Source: Chitinophagales bacterium
Lineage (GTDB): Bacteria > Bacteroidota > Bacteroidia > Chitinophagales > JADIYW01
NCBI GenBank assembly: GCA_019694955.1
Contig: JAIBAX010000011.1
Coordinates: 34,095 to 98,094 of the forward strand
Direction of reading: 5' to 3'
DNA length: 64,000 nt
A model generated the notes under the pieces. It worked only from the letters and a program-made list of their open reading frames with translations. It was not told the origin of the DNA and did no database searches. Below are positions 1 to 9,227 of this stretch, one piece after another. Each line of letters begins with the position of its first letter. The first letter of the stretch is position 1. A program made the position numbers and the translations under genes.

Positions 1-2198
1 ATGCCATATTGTATCGTGTGGTTAGCAAGTTTCTGTGTTAGGTAAGCATTCAGTTGTAATAACGAATATCCGGCAGGCGGAGGAAGAAAATCAAAACCAG
101 TGGGGAAATGCTTTTGTCGGAAGTAGTAGGAGTATGATGTTGTTGATTCAAAATCAATGTGCTTATTAATGCTATGTTGTATATTTACCTCAAACATCAA
201 AGAATTTTGTGGCATAGCATACAGCCAGTCATCGTTTGTGCGGTCTTTTCCCCATAATACTTCTCCTTTAGCAGTGAAATTTATCCACTTCTTTGGTGCA
301 TATTTAATGGCGCCATTGGTTCCATAAATGGCGGCATTTGTCTGCTCATAAAAATACTGTGGAAAAGCACCTCTTATCGTTAGTACCAAATCGGGTTGTG
401 GTTCAAGAAAAATATAATCGCGAATAAGGTTATAAAAGCCACCAACACTCAAGGTTAAGGTGCTTAAAGGAAAGTAGTCCAATGAGTAGGTTAATTTTAA
501 TCCTTTTTCCGGTTTTAGAGAAGTGTTTCCTTGCTCTAAAGAGGCGGTTCCATGGTGTAAACCCTCGCTGAATAATTCTGCAGCATTTGGATTCCTGGAG
601 GCATATCCAATATTCAACTTGGCATCCATGAAATCTTTTTTAGCATACTGCCAACCCAGTGCGCCACTGAAATTGTGGAAATAAAATGACGAGTCAATAA
701 TATTATTGTTTCTATCTCTTTTCTTGGCATTGAAATGATTGTATTCATATCTGAAACCAGCATCGACCTCCATGTGGTTATTTGACCATTTTTCAAAAAT
801 ATATGCACCGGAATTTTGATTGAAATAATCAGGAATTAAAGGTCGCACACCTGTTCCGGGCAAGTTGGTATTTATGGTGTAATTGTAAACGATACCTGCC
901 TTTCCAGTGATAACATCCGATAATGGATGCTCTATGTTTATGTCTATGCTGTGTTGATTTAAGTTCAAGTCTAAAGAAGGTCTATTGTCATTAGAAATTC
1001 TTCTGATATCATACTCTTGCCTAAGGTTAATTTGCGCCGCATACTGAAGGTTCAGTTTTAATTGCTCATTTATGCGAAAATATGTATTCGTTTTTACGAT
1101 GTGGTGTGTTGACGTTTGACGGGGCGATGATAAAGAATATGTAAAGGGCAAAACAATCAGTGGCGTATCGGCACCAATCGCATTTTGTAAATCGGTGAGG
1201 TTGCCTATATGCGCAGCTTTAAGAATGCCATTCTCTTTGTCGAAAAGCGAATAATAACCTTGCAATCCCCATTTAAACTTGTTATAACCAATTGAAAAAC
1301 TGGCATTCCCTTGTTGAAAACCTGTGTTGGAAAGGTTGTAGTCTGGTGCATGTTGATCGCCGGATTTTTTAAAACGTCCTTTTATGCTCCATCCAAGGTT
1401 GTTGATTTTTTTGAATCCTCCTTCCATGCTCAAACCTGCACCCCAAAGCCCCCCATTGGTAGCGCCCATGACTTGCGTTTTTAACTGGATTCCCGCTTCT
1501 TTTGGAAGAGGGGCAGGGCTGACAATAATCACCCCACCAATAGCATCCACACCGTATTGAACGGTGCCGGCACCTCTGATGACTGCAATTTCATTGCCTT
1601 CAGAAGGGTCGATTTCAGGAGCATGTTCGGTTCCCCAATCTTGCCCAACAAAACGAACATTGTTTTGGATCAGTAAAACCCTGTTGCTGTGTACACCATC
1701 GATTATCGGTTTTGAAGTATTGTTGCCGGTTTGCAATACCGAAACACCATCCATATGGTTTAAAATGCTCCCCAAATCTTTTTCACTATTTTGTTCTATC
1801 GTTTTTTTATTGAGCAACTGTGTGTTTTGAGAAGGGTTCTCTAACGCACGTTCATACGAAATGATGATTTCTTGAAGTGCTTCCGAATGATGCTCTAAAT
1901 AAAAATTCTTTATCTTAGTTTCGCCTAAGTTTAAAAGCGTTACTTGCGTATCGCAGTCTATGTGAATGATTCTAATATTGTAGTTGCCCGGACATATTTT
2001 TTCAAAATGAAAATACCCATTCGTGTCTGTAATGATTCCCATGTTTAACTCCATGATTTCAATAGAGGCAAATTCTAAAGGTGTACCATCATGTTCATCA
2101 TATATGTTTCCTGAAAATTCAATATTACAGGAATTTTGCCCCATAATGGTCAATGTTACGAAAAAAAAGATCCAACTGATTTGCCATTTATGCAACAT
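1..2198 (-). CDS. TonB-dependent outer-membrane receptor, 3' end outside the window
   Basis: The reverse strand is open from an ATG at 2198 to the window edge (732 codons), so the C-terminal part of the barrel is missing. The protein has a signal-like N-terminus (residues 1-20, ending IMGQ), a carboxypeptidase-D regulatory-like domain (about 25-100, with TDTNGYFHF), then a plug domain with NRVLLIQN, EHAPEIDP and IRGAGTVQYGVDAIGG, followed by barrel strands containing YASRNPNAAELFSEG and NTSLKPEKG. The EHAPEID plug motif is seen in a subgroup of Bacteroidota receptors often tied to metal uptake; the substrate cannot be read here. Such receptors import substrates with TonB-ExbBD energy. A promoter lies only a few bases before the ATG. 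I am sure of the family, not of the ligand. Confidence 0.93.
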   Translation of the reverse strand, partial: MLHKWQISWIFFFVTLTIMGQNSCNIEFSGNIYDEHDGTPLEFASIEIMELNMGIITDTNGYFHFEKICPGNYNIRIIHIDCDTQVTLLNLGETKIKNFYLEHHSEALQEIIISYERALENPSQNTQLLNKKTIEQNSEKDLGSILNHMDGVSVLQTGNNTSKPIIDGVHSNRVLLIQNNVRFVGQDWGTEHAPEIDPSEGNEIAVIRGAGTVQYGVDAIGGVIIVSPAPLPKEAGIQLKTQVMGATNGGLWGAGLSMEGGFKKINNLGWSIKGRFKKSGDQHAPDYNLSNTGFQQGNASFSIGYNKFKWGLQGYYSLFDKENGILKAAHIGNLTDLQNAIGADTPLIVLPFTYSLSSPRQTSTHHIVKTNTYFRINEQLKLNLQYAAQINLRQEYDIRRISNDNRPSLDLNLNQHSIDINIEHPLSDVITGKAGIVYNYTINTNLPGTGVRPLIPDYFNQNSGAYIFEKWSNNHMEVDAGFRYEYNHFNAKKRDRNNNIIDSSFYFHNFSGALGWQYAKKDFMDAKLNIGYASRNPNAAELFSEGLHHGTASLEQGNTSLKPEKGLKLTYSLDYFPLSTLTLSVGGFYNLIRDYIFLEPQPDLVLTIRGAFPQYFYEQTNAAIYGTNGAIKYAPKKWINFTAKGEVLWGKDRTNDDWLYAMPQNSLMFEVNIQHSINKHIDFESTTSYSYYFRQKHFPTGFDFLPPPAGYSLLQLNAYLTQKLANHTIQYG

Positions 2199-2202
2199 AG
2201 GT

Positions 2203-2233
2203 GCAAATATAGCAAAAGCATTTGTTTCTGCAA
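2203..2233 (-). promoter_or_regulatory. Bacteroidota-type promoter of the TonB receptor
   Basis: On the minus strand TATATTTG (2211-2204) matches the TAnnTTTG -7 element, and TTG at 2233-2231 lies 19 bases upstream as the -33 element. Only 5 bases separate the -7 element from the ATG at 2198, so the transcript should be nearly leaderless. Confidence 0.6.
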
Positions 2234-2328
2234 CTTAATTGCATGATAAATAAACATGAATATTTTTGATTTCACTTTTTTTCACATATCAAGTGTAATT
2301 TTTTCTTTTCACAGAACGTTATTGGTGG

Positions 2329-2940
2329 ATGGGATGGCTTAAAGGGTTGCTAATAGTGGGAATTTTATGTTCTTGTGTTAAAGGACATAAGTATACAGAT
2401 TTAAAGGTAGGTCAAATTGATTCACCAACAAATAAGCATTATAACCCAGAACTATCCATGTCTGCTTTACGTAAATATTGCACTGAAAACCACTATAATA
2501 CAAAATGGGGCATTATCATAAATTATGCGCTTCCATCTGGAACTAAGCGTTTCTTTTTATGTGATTTAGCAGCAGATGCTATATTGGTGGAAGGATTGGT
2601 TTGTCATGGTTCTTGTAATGAGCGGTTTATTTCAGAAGCTAGATTCGGTAATGAAGTTGGTTGCGGTTGTTCTTCATTGGGGCATTACAAAATAGGGGAG
2701 AAGTATGTAGGTGATTTTGGTACAGCCTATAAATTATATGGATTAGATGAAACAAATTCAAACGCTTACGAGCGTTTTGTGGTACTACATGGCCACTCAT
2801 GTGTACCTGAAAATGAGTATGATGCAGAAATATGTAATAGCTTGGGATGTCCAACATTAAACCCCAACATATTAAAAAAGATAGAACCTTTTCTTGACCA
2901 AGCAGAGGCTCCAGTAATTATTTGGGCTATCAATGATTAG
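2329..2940 (+). CDS. Murein L,D-transpeptidase-like (YkuD_2 family) lipoprotein
   Basis: A 203-residue protein with a short hydrophobic N-terminus ending in a possible lipobox (ILCSC, Cys16). The C-terminal half carries the pattern of the YkuD_2 branch of L,D-transpeptidases: GHYKIGEKYVGDFG (about 117-130), then VVLHGHSC (His154, Gly155, His156) and NSLGCPTLNP with the putative nucleophile Cys174. This is the usual H...(S/N)xGC order of that fold. Family members act on, or are thought to act on, peptidoglycan stem peptides in the periplasm. The protein has several more cysteines (GCGCSS), which is unusual and may point to disulfides. It stands alone and its stop overlaps the stop of the convergent SGNH gene by 11 bp. 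Function is inferred from motif order only. Confidence 0.68.
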   Translation: MGWLKGLLIVGILCSCVKGHKYTDLKVGQIDSPTNKHYNPELSMSALRKYCTENHYNTKWGIIINYALPSGTKRFFLCDLAADAILVEGLVCHGSCNERFISEARFGNEVGCGCSSLGHYKIGEKYVGDFGTAYKLYGLDETNSNAYERFVVLHGHSCVPENEYDAEICNSLGCPTLNPNILKKIEPFLDQAEAPVIIWAIND

Positions 2941-4153
2941 TAGCGTTTTCTATTGCTTTGATTTTCGCCAGTAAACTATCTGCTACCATTTTATGTATTT
3001 CCTCACTTGGATGTCCATCGAAGATGTTTACCTTTGTTTTAATACCTTTTGTTTTAAATATTTCCGTCGTATTTAGGAAGTATAATTTTTGATTAGGGCG
3101 AAGTGAAGCTTCAATTTTTTTGTTGATGTAAATATTAGAAGAGTCAAAATCATAACTATCCGGATAGGTTACGAAGATGAGTGAAGTCTTCATAGAATCT
3201 GTGACGTAGTCTGCGGTTTCTTGTAAGTCTGCTAGATGCTGCGTGAATATGCTGTCTTCTTGATACCAGTTATACAGATTGGTTTTAAATGTTGGATGTT
3301 CTTTTGCATATTGTTTTTGAAGCTTTGCAAACGAACTTCCTTTGACAAAATAATATACCATATCGCCGATGACGGAATTTCTTGAATGCTTAAATAAAAA
3401 TTTGGCAAAAGGAGCATCTTCTTTTTTATAAAGGGATGTTATATTGTCATCTGGCGGTATTCTATCTTCAATATCATTTGGAACATGGTTGAGGATAACA
3501 TAAGATGGTTGTAAAGGGAAACTACGAATAAAGTTCGACTCAGTGAGCGTTCCCGCACCACTTCTTCCACCATTAATAATAAAATATTCCTCCTTTAATA
3601 ACTTTTCTAGTAAATCGGGCGATCTGTCAGCCGGGTTTTTTATGCCATGTCCCGCAACATAGGAATCTCCAATATAAAGAATGATTTTTTTGTCTTGAAT
3701 ATCTTTAAAGCTAAAATCCCGATCTCTGAAATCAAACTTATTGAGTTTCCAGTATTTTTTGAACCATATTTTGGCTACATAAGCCTCACCATTTCCTTGA
3801 CTGGGCGGATATGTGCTGCAATAAACCTCACCTATATAAAAGAATATAAGTAACCACAAGGTGGTAGTTATCGCTATTTGATAACTTTTTTTTGAAAATA
3901 CCTTAAAGGTTAGCGCAATAGCAATGAGTGCAATCAATGCCAAACCAATGATTTTATAGGAACGCATCTTGAGGGCAGAAAGGAAGTCGGCGGCATCGGG
4001 AATCTGGAGCAGCTTGCTGAAATTGCTAAAGACCATTATATGAAACAGTACTAGTGCTACAATGCATACCATTAGGGCTACAGGAAAGAAATCTATTTTT
4101 CTTGTTTCCTTTGAAGCGATTTTCTTTTGAAGGCTGCCCTTTTTTGGTTTCAT
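2930..4153 (-). CDS. Membrane-anchored SGNH/GDSL hydrolase
   Basis: A 407-residue protein with a basic N-terminus and three predicted membrane segments (about 22-42, 66-84 and 92-110), followed by an extracytoplasmic hydrolase domain. The SGNH block I is LYIGDSYVAG (Gly162-Asp163-Ser164, nucleophile Ser164), a GGRSGAGT-type Gly block follows, and the block V acid and base are in FDGHPS (Asp379, His381). Known SGNH proteins of this layout are esterases or acyl transferases acting on polysaccharides or lipids at the cell surface. There is no adjacent partner on the same strand except ychF upstream behind a terminator, so the substrate is unknown. The gene ends convergently inside the stop region of the plus-strand gene. 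Confidence 0.8.
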   Translation of the reverse strand: MKPKKGSLQKKIASKETRKIDFFPVALMVCIVALVLFHIMVFSNFSKLLQIPDAADFLSALKMRSYKIIGLALIALIAIALTFKVFSKKSYQIAITTTLWLLIFFYIGEVYCSTYPPSQGNGEAYVAKIWFKKYWKLNKFDFRDRDFSFKDIQDKKIILYIGDSYVAGHGIKNPADRSPDLLEKLLKEEYFIINGGRSGAGTLTESNFIRSFPLQPSYVILNHVPNDIEDRIPPDDNITSLYKKEDAPFAKFLFKHSRNSVIGDMVYYFVKGSSFAKLQKQYAKEHPTFKTNLYNWYQEDSIFTQHLADLQETADYVTDSMKTSLIFVTYPDSYDFDSSNIYINKKIEASLRPNQKLYFLNTTEIFKTKGIKTKVNIFDGHPSEEIHKMVADSLLAKIKAIENATNH

Positions 4154-4233
4154 ACTTTTTAAAAGTTATGGTAATTAGCCACAATATAAGCATTTAGGTT
4201 GTTTGAATAAGAAACTGGAATAAGTGTTTTTCA

Positions 4234-4269
4234 AAATAAAAAAGGGTTATCGCACGTGGATAACCCTTT
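4234..4269 (-). terminator. Intrinsic terminator of ychF
   Basis: A perfect 11-bp stem (4241-4251 with 4259-4269) and a 7-base loop. Read on the minus strand, the stem is followed by a T-rich run (4240-4234). It lies 39 bases past the ychF stop. Confidence 0.85.
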
Positions 4270-4308
4270 AGCTACAAATTCTAACACTGAATTTGCGTAA
4301 AGAATATA

Positions 4309-5406
4309 TTATACATTGAACAAGAAATGCATGATGTCACCATCTTCTACCACATATGTTTTTCCTTCAATTCCCAATTTCCCGGCATCACGGCAAGCTG
4401 ATTCTGACCTATATTTCATATAGTCGTTGAATTTAATCACCTCAGCTCTAATGAAGCCTTTCTCGAAATCGGTATGTATTACGCCTGCTGCCTGCGGTGC
4501 CGTATCTCCTCTATGAATCGTCCATGCCCTGACTTCCTTTACGCCAGCTGTGAAATATGTAATCAGGTTCAAGAGTCTGTATGCAGATTGTATCAATAAG
4601 TTGACGCCGGGTTCTTCTAAACCCATATCTTCTAAAAACATCTGCCTGTCTTCATAACTGTCTAATTGGGCAATGTCGGCTTCTATAGCTGCAGAAATAA
4701 AGAGTACTTCTGCTTTTTCGTCTTTAACGGCTTCCATCAGTGCAGCAGTGTGTTTATTGCCTGTTTTTACTGATTTTTCATCCACATTACAAGCATACAA
4801 TACTGGCTTTGCGGTGAGTAAATTCAAGTCTTTGAGGTCGTCGTGGAGGTCGCCGCCCAAATCGATAGCTCTAGCTGATTTGCCAGATTCTAACCCGTTT
4901 TTTAATAAGGTAAGCTGCTCATAAATCGTTTTGGCTTCTTTGTCGCCACTTCCGGCGGCGCGTTGATATTTAGCCATTCTTTTCTCTACGGATTCCAAAT
5001 CTTTTAATTGCAACTCGATGTCTATGATTTCCTTATCCCTTACTGGGTTGACAGAACCGTCAACATGCACAATATTGTCGTCTTCAAAGCAGCGAATAAC
5101 GTGAATGATGGCATCTGTATTGCGAATATTGCCTAAAAATTGATTTCCTAATCCTTCTCCTTTGCTGGCACCTTTTACCAATCCGGCAATATCTACAATC
5201 TCAACGGTAGTAGGAACTACCTTCTGAGGTTGGATGATTTCTGCCAACTGGTTAATTCTGCTGTCCGGCACTGTTATTACGCCAACATTTGGCTCGATCG
5301 TACAGAATGGATAGTTTGCTGATTGTGCTTTCGCATTTGAAAGTGCATTGAAAAGTGTTGACTTGCCCACATTTGGCAATCCCACAATCCCACATTGAAG
5401 TCCCAT
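4309..5406 (-). CDS. ychF: Redox-regulated ATPase YchF (OLA1 family)
   Basis: A 365-residue protein, the normal length for YchF. G1 is GLPNVGKS (9-16), G3 is DIAGLVKGAS, and the fourth motif is NVDE rather than NKxD, the known reason why YchF/OLA1 proteins prefer ATP to GTP. The C-terminal TGS domain (about 280-363) includes VRAWTIHRG and DYMKYRSESA. YchF binds ribosomes and is tied to stress and redox responses in other bacteria. The minus-strand sequence upstream has TATTTTTG (near 5434-5441), a fitting -7 element. A strong terminator follows. Identification is firm. Confidence 0.97.
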   Translation of the reverse strand: MGLQCGIVGLPNVGKSTLFNALSNAKAQSANYPFCTIEPNVGVITVPDSRINQLAEIIQPQKVVPTTVEIVDIAGLVKGASKGEGLGNQFLGNIRNTDAIIHVIRCFEDDNIVHVDGSVNPVRDKEIIDIELQLKDLESVEKRMAKYQRAAGSGDKEAKTIYEQLTLLKNGLESGKSARAIDLGGDLHDDLKDLNLLTAKPVLYACNVDEKSVKTGNKHTAALMEAVKDEKAEVLFISAAIEADIAQLDSYEDRQMFLEDMGLEEPGVNLLIQSAYRLLNLITYFTAGVKEVRAWTIHRGDTAPQAAGVIHTDFEKGFIRAEVIKFNDYMKYRSESACRDAGKLGIEGKTYVVEDGDIMHFLFNV

Positions 5407-5470
5407 AGTATGTTTTTAATGAATTATCCTTCCGCAAAAATAGGGAAGTGTGTGTTAAGATATAAGGGCT

Positions 5471-5866
5471 TTAGTCCCATTTTTCTACATGATCGATGGT
5501 ATCGTTTTGGTCAGGTTTTTGTTCAACTGGCGTTGTATCTTCGGTGTCAGCGTCAGCTGTATCTTCATCATGTCCTCTTTCTCGGTGCGCAAACTGATTG
5601 AAATCGTATTCAGGAAGTAATTCAGCCTTGATATAATCAACCGTTTCTTGTAACGCCTCAACAAATTTGTTGAAATCCTCTTTATAGATGAAAATCTTGT
5701 GCCTGTCGTAACTTTCGTCGTTAAAATGTTTCTTGCTTTCTGTTATTGTAAGGAAGAAATCGCTGGACTTTGTTGACCTTACATCGAAGAAATATGTTCT
5801 TCTTTTACCAGCCCTAATCTTTTTTGAAAAGATGTCGTTTTTAATGTTATTGTGCTCGTTCTCCAC
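5471..5866 (-). CDS. DUF3276 (PUR-like) nucleic-acid-binding protein
   Basis: A 131-residue protein that begins with a GTG codon. Residues about 12-85 match the DUF3276/PUR-type family of Bacteroidota: FSKKIRAGKRRTYFFDVRS, DFFLTITESKK, and KIFIYKEDFNKFVEAL. The fold is known from PurA-like single-stranded DNA/RNA binders. The C-terminal 35 residues are acidic and low in complexity (EDTADADTEDTT). It lies 66 bp after the ABC transporter gene on the same strand and could share its transcript. Role in the cell is not established. Confidence 0.85.
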   Translation of the reverse strand: MENEHNNIKNDIFSKKIRAGKRRTYFFDVRSTKSSDFFLTITESKKHFNDESYDRHKIFIYKEDFNKFVEALQETVDYIKAELLPEYDFNQFAHRERGHDEDTADADTEDTTPVEQKPDQNDTIDHVEKWD

Positions 5867-5932
5867 TTTTTTCCGTTTTACGATACAATATTAAAACAAA
5901 AAACGATAAACTCTAAGGATTTTCCCAAAAAA

Positions 5933-7717
5933 TTATTCCACAGCCTCCGCTTCCTGTTGTTGAATAAGGTATAGGTCGTAATAAGTGCCTTTCCGTTCCA
6001 GCAGTTGTTGGTGCGTACCACTTTCTGACAACCTGCCATCTTCTAAAACAAGAATTTGGTCGAAGTTGAATAGCGAAAATATACGATGTGTAATAAATAA
6101 GACAGTTTTGTCTTTTAAGATGGTGTTGAAGTTGTTGAGAATGATATGTTCCGTCTTTGCATCTACAGCAGAAAGACAGTCGTCAAAGATTAATAATTCA
6201 GGATCTTTTATCAATGCCCTTGCGATAGAAATTCGTTGCTTTTGTCCACCACTAAGCGTTACACCTCGCTCTCCAACGATGGTTTCATATGTTTTTGGAA
6301 GTCCTAATATGTCGTTGTGGACGGCGGCTATTTTGGCATATTCTTTAACGGTTGTTTCTTCCGCATCTATTTTTCCAAATCTGATATTGTTCTGTACTGT
6401 CTCAGAGAATAGGAATACGTCTTGCGGTACATATCCCGTGTTTTTTCTTAAGTCTGAAAGATTAATTTCTTTAAGGTTCTGATGGTCAATGGTGATTGCT
6501 CCTTTTTCAATATCATAGTTCCTTAGCAGTAATTCGGCAACAGTAGATTTTCCTGAACCGGTGCGCCCAACGATTGCGACTTTTTCACCTTTTTTTATGT
6601 TAAAGGAAATATTCTTTAAAGCTTCAATGCCTGTATCCGGATAAACGAAACTAACTTCGTTAAAATGAATATCTCCAATGCGCGCTAATTTCTTTTGGGT
6701 AGGATTAATGATATCAGGTTGTTGATCCATGAATTCATTAATGCGTTTTTGACTGGCTTCTGCACGTTGTATTAAGCTGATTACCCATCCCAATGAAGCC
6801 ACAGGCCAAGTGAGCATGTTTATATAGTAAACAAATTCAGCGATATTGCCGGCGGAAAATCTACCTTTCAATACTTCAATTCCACCAATATATACTGCCA
6901 ATATGGTGCTTAAACCGATGAGTAATAGCATCAAGGGTGCGAAAAATGCTTCTATACGTGCCAATGCCAGCGTTTTTACCCGGTAGTTTTCTGAAGCTTT
7001 TTCAAATTCTTCGCCTGCGAAATTTTCCCTTGCAAAGGCTTTTAATACCCTTATTCCGGAAAAATATTCCTGCGCCATGGATGTAATGCCCGATAATTGT
7101 CGTTGAATGGCTTCACTTTTTTTATTGATAGAATCACTGATTTTATATATGGAATAGGAGAGTATCGGCAAGGGCAATAGCACCCAAAAAGAAAGATAGG
7201 CATTGGTATAAAACATTGAATATATCACCATGATAAACATTGCCAATGTATTCACAGCATACATTATGGCAGGTCCTACGTACATACGCACTTTGGAAAC
7301 ATCCTCGGAAATTCGTGACATGAGGTCTCCGGTATTATTCCTTTTGTAGAAGGCTGACCCCAGACGTTGATACTGCTGATAGAGCTCATCTTTCTGATCG
7401 TATTCAATTAATCGAGACATTACGATGAGGGTTTGCCGCATGAAAAACATAAAAATGCCTCTCAATAACGATGAAACGATGATTAAGATTCCAAATAGAA
7501 AAATTAAATGTATAATGGATTGATATAATAAACTTTTGGATGAAAACCCTTGTAGAAGTTGATACGTTTCTATATTTTCAGTGATGAGGTCTAAGGCATA
7601 GCGTATCATGATTGGCGGCACTAAGCCAAAGATATTTGACACAATGACGAAAAACATTCCCCCAATCAAGTAGGATTTGTATCTAATAAAGTATCTGTTG
7701 ATAGACTTTAATTGCAT
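5933..7717 (-). CDS. ABC exporter, fused permease and ATPase (MsbA/LmrA type)
   Basis: A 594-residue half-transporter: an ABC transmembrane domain with six predicted helices (about 15-325) followed by the ATPase domain. The Walker A is VGRTGSGKST, the signature LSGGQKQ, the Walker B LLIFDDCLSAVD, and the switch His is in FITHR. It should work as a homodimer or heterodimer in the inner membrane; the substrate (lipid, drug or peptide) cannot be told. A TACCTTCG element, a one-base variant of the -7 consensus (7723-7730), lies 5 bases before the ATG. Family call is firm; the naming as MsbA is not. Confidence 0.94.
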   Translation of the reverse strand: MQLKSINRYFIRYKSYLIGGMFFVIVSNIFGLVPPIMIRYALDLITENIETYQLLQGFSSKSLLYQSIIHLIFLFGILIIVSSLLRGIFMFFMRQTLIVMSRLIEYDQKDELYQQYQRLGSAFYKRNNTGDLMSRISEDVSKVRMYVGPAIMYAVNTLAMFIMVIYSMFYTNAYLSFWVLLPLPILSYSIYKISDSINKKSEAIQRQLSGITSMAQEYFSGIRVLKAFARENFAGEEFEKASENYRVKTLALARIEAFFAPLMLLLIGLSTILAVYIGGIEVLKGRFSAGNIAEFVYYINMLTWPVASLGWVISLIQRAEASQKRINEFMDQQPDIINPTQKKLARIGDIHFNEVSFVYPDTGIEALKNISFNIKKGEKVAIVGRTGSGKSTVAELLLRNYDIEKGAITIDHQNLKEINLSDLRKNTGYVPQDVFLFSETVQNNIRFGKIDAEETTVKEYAKIAAVHNDILGLPKTYETIVGERGVTLSGGQKQRISIARALIKDPELLIFDDCLSAVDAKTEHIILNNFNTILKDKTVLFITHRIFSLFNFDQILVLEDGRLSESGTHQQLLERKGTYYDLYLIQQQEAEAVE

Positions 7718-7842
7718 ATTGGCGAAGGTACATAAATATTATTATTCTAAAAATGAGCTTCAACTTTAACAGTTGGTTATTTGTGAATAAAAAAATACTT
7801 TAATCATTTCTGAAAACTTATTTTTGCAGTCAAGTAAGTTCT

Positions 7843-8796
7843 ATGATTAGCAGGAGAAGTGTTCGAATAAAAACCATGCAAGCGATTTATGCCTTTGAGC
7901 GATCAGAGGGTACGCCCGTCTTGCATTTTGAAACCTTATTGAAAAAAAGTATCAACTCTGTCAAAGAGCAATATATCTTTCATCTATTTCTAATTAGAGA
8001 AGTAGCCAATTTTGTTGACAAAATGGCTAAAATTAAGGCATCAAAATATATTCGCTCCGAGGCCGACAAACATTTCAGCACCAAGTTGCTCAGCAATATC
8101 TTTATCAATTATTTGAATCACGATAAGGAGTTTCTAGACCTAACAGAAATGTATCATTTTCAAAGACATGTAAATGATGATTTGATTAGAAAGTTGTATA
8201 TGCAACTCTCTGAAACTGAATTGTATCAAAGATATGTTCAAAATCCTGCTGAATTTGAGTTTGAAGCAGATAAGAAAATCATTAAAATGCTCTATGAAGA
8301 AGTGATTCTGAATAGTGAAATGGTGAAAAGCCTGTTTGAAGAAATTTGGCCTACATGGGAAGATGATATCGCTTTCGTACATAGTACCGTTACAGAAGCC
8401 ATTAAGAAAAGTAAAGAAGAATTGAAACTACATCTCGAAAGAGCCAATATTATGGATAAGTTTCAAGAGTTGATGACTTTTGCTTTGGAGTTGTTTAAAA
8501 AAACCATCGATGAAAAGGAAAAGCAAATCGCGCTGTATGTGCCGAAACTTAAAAACTGGGAAGCTGATCGTTTAGCGATACTCGACCAAATCATTCTAAG
8601 AATGGCACTGACAGAGTTTACTTGTTTTCCTTCTATACCACTAAAGGTTTCTATCAATGAATATTTAGACATTTCAAAGGAATTCAGCACACCTAAAAGC
8701 AAAGACTTTATCAACGGTGTATTGGATAGACTGATGAAAGAACTTAAGGAGTCGGGAGCCATTAAGAAAATAGGTAGAGGGTTGATTAACAATTAA
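7843..8796 (+). CDS. nusB: Transcription antitermination factor NusB, long Bacteroidota form
   Basis: 317 residues, more than twice the E. coli protein, which is normal for Bacteroidota. The N-terminal RRSVRIKTMQAIYAFE and the C-terminal LDQIILRMALTEFTCFPSIP and VSINEYLDISKEFSTPKSKDFINGVLD are the typical NusB signatures; a helical insertion fills the middle. NusB binds boxA RNA with NusE (S10) and supports rRNA antitermination. It starts the plus-strand run nusB-yajC-coaE-trxB. A TATTTTTG element sits about 16 bases upstream of the ATG. Confidence 0.95.
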   Translation: MISRRSVRIKTMQAIYAFERSEGTPVLHFETLLKKSINSVKEQYIFHLFLIREVANFVDKMAKIKASKYIRSEADKHFSTKLLSNIFINYLNHDKEFLDLTEMYHFQRHVNDDLIRKLYMQLSETELYQRYVQNPAEFEFEADKKIIKMLYEEVILNSEMVKSLFEEIWPTWEDDIAFVHSTVTEAIKKSKEELKLHLERANIMDKFQELMTFALELFKKTIDEKEKQIALYVPKLKNWEADRLAILDQIILRMALTEFTCFPSIPLKVSINEYLDISKEFSTPKSKDFINGVLDRLMKELKESGAIKKIGRGLINN

Positions 8797-8800
8797 TAAT

Positions 8801-8842
8801 TATAAATTATAAATTATAAATTATAAATTATAAATTATAAAT
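8801..8842 (+). repeat. Six tandem copies of a 7-bp unit (TATAAAT)
   Basis: Six exact head-to-tail copies of TATAAAT directly after the nusB stop. It is an AT-only microsatellite, likely to vary in copy number by slippage, and it precedes yajC by 50 bp. Confidence 0.95.
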
Positions 8843-8892
8843 TTTGAATGGTCATTTTTTGTTGTTATAAATAAATTGTTTAAAATAGTTGT

Positions 8893-9225
8893 ATGATATT
8901 GGATATTTTATTGCAGGCAAAGCCTGCTGCTCCAGGTGGAGGGTTTAATATGATTTTTATGATGGTGGCGATGTTTGCCATTATGTATTTCTTTATGATT
9001 CGTCCTCAAAAGAAAAAAGCTGATGATCAAAAGAAATTCCAAGAATCAATAGAGAAAGGAAGAAGAGTAGTGACACATGCAGGCATGCATGGAAAGGTGG
9101 CTTCTTTAGATGAGAGCAATCAAACGATGTTACTAGAAATTGGCGATAATGTACGCGTAAAAATGGATATTGCAGCCATTTCTATGGAAGCAACCCTATT
9201 GGCATATCCAGATCAAGCAAAATAG
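8893..9225 (+). CDS. yajC: Preprotein translocase accessory subunit YajC
   Basis: 110 residues with a single N-terminal membrane helix (about 18-38) ending in YFFMIRPQKKK, the family hallmark, then a small cytoplasmic domain with a GRRVVTHAGMHGKV segment and an LLEIGDNVRVKMD strand. YajC associates with SecDF in the Sec translocase. The gene is followed after 2 bases by coaE. Identification is firm. Confidence 0.95.
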   Translation: MILDILLQAKPAAPGGGFNMIFMMVAMFAIMYFFMIRPQKKKADDQKKFQESIEKGRRVVTHAGMHGKVASLDESNQTMLLEIGDNVRVKMDIAAISMEATLLAYPDQAK

Positions 9226-9227
9226 CC

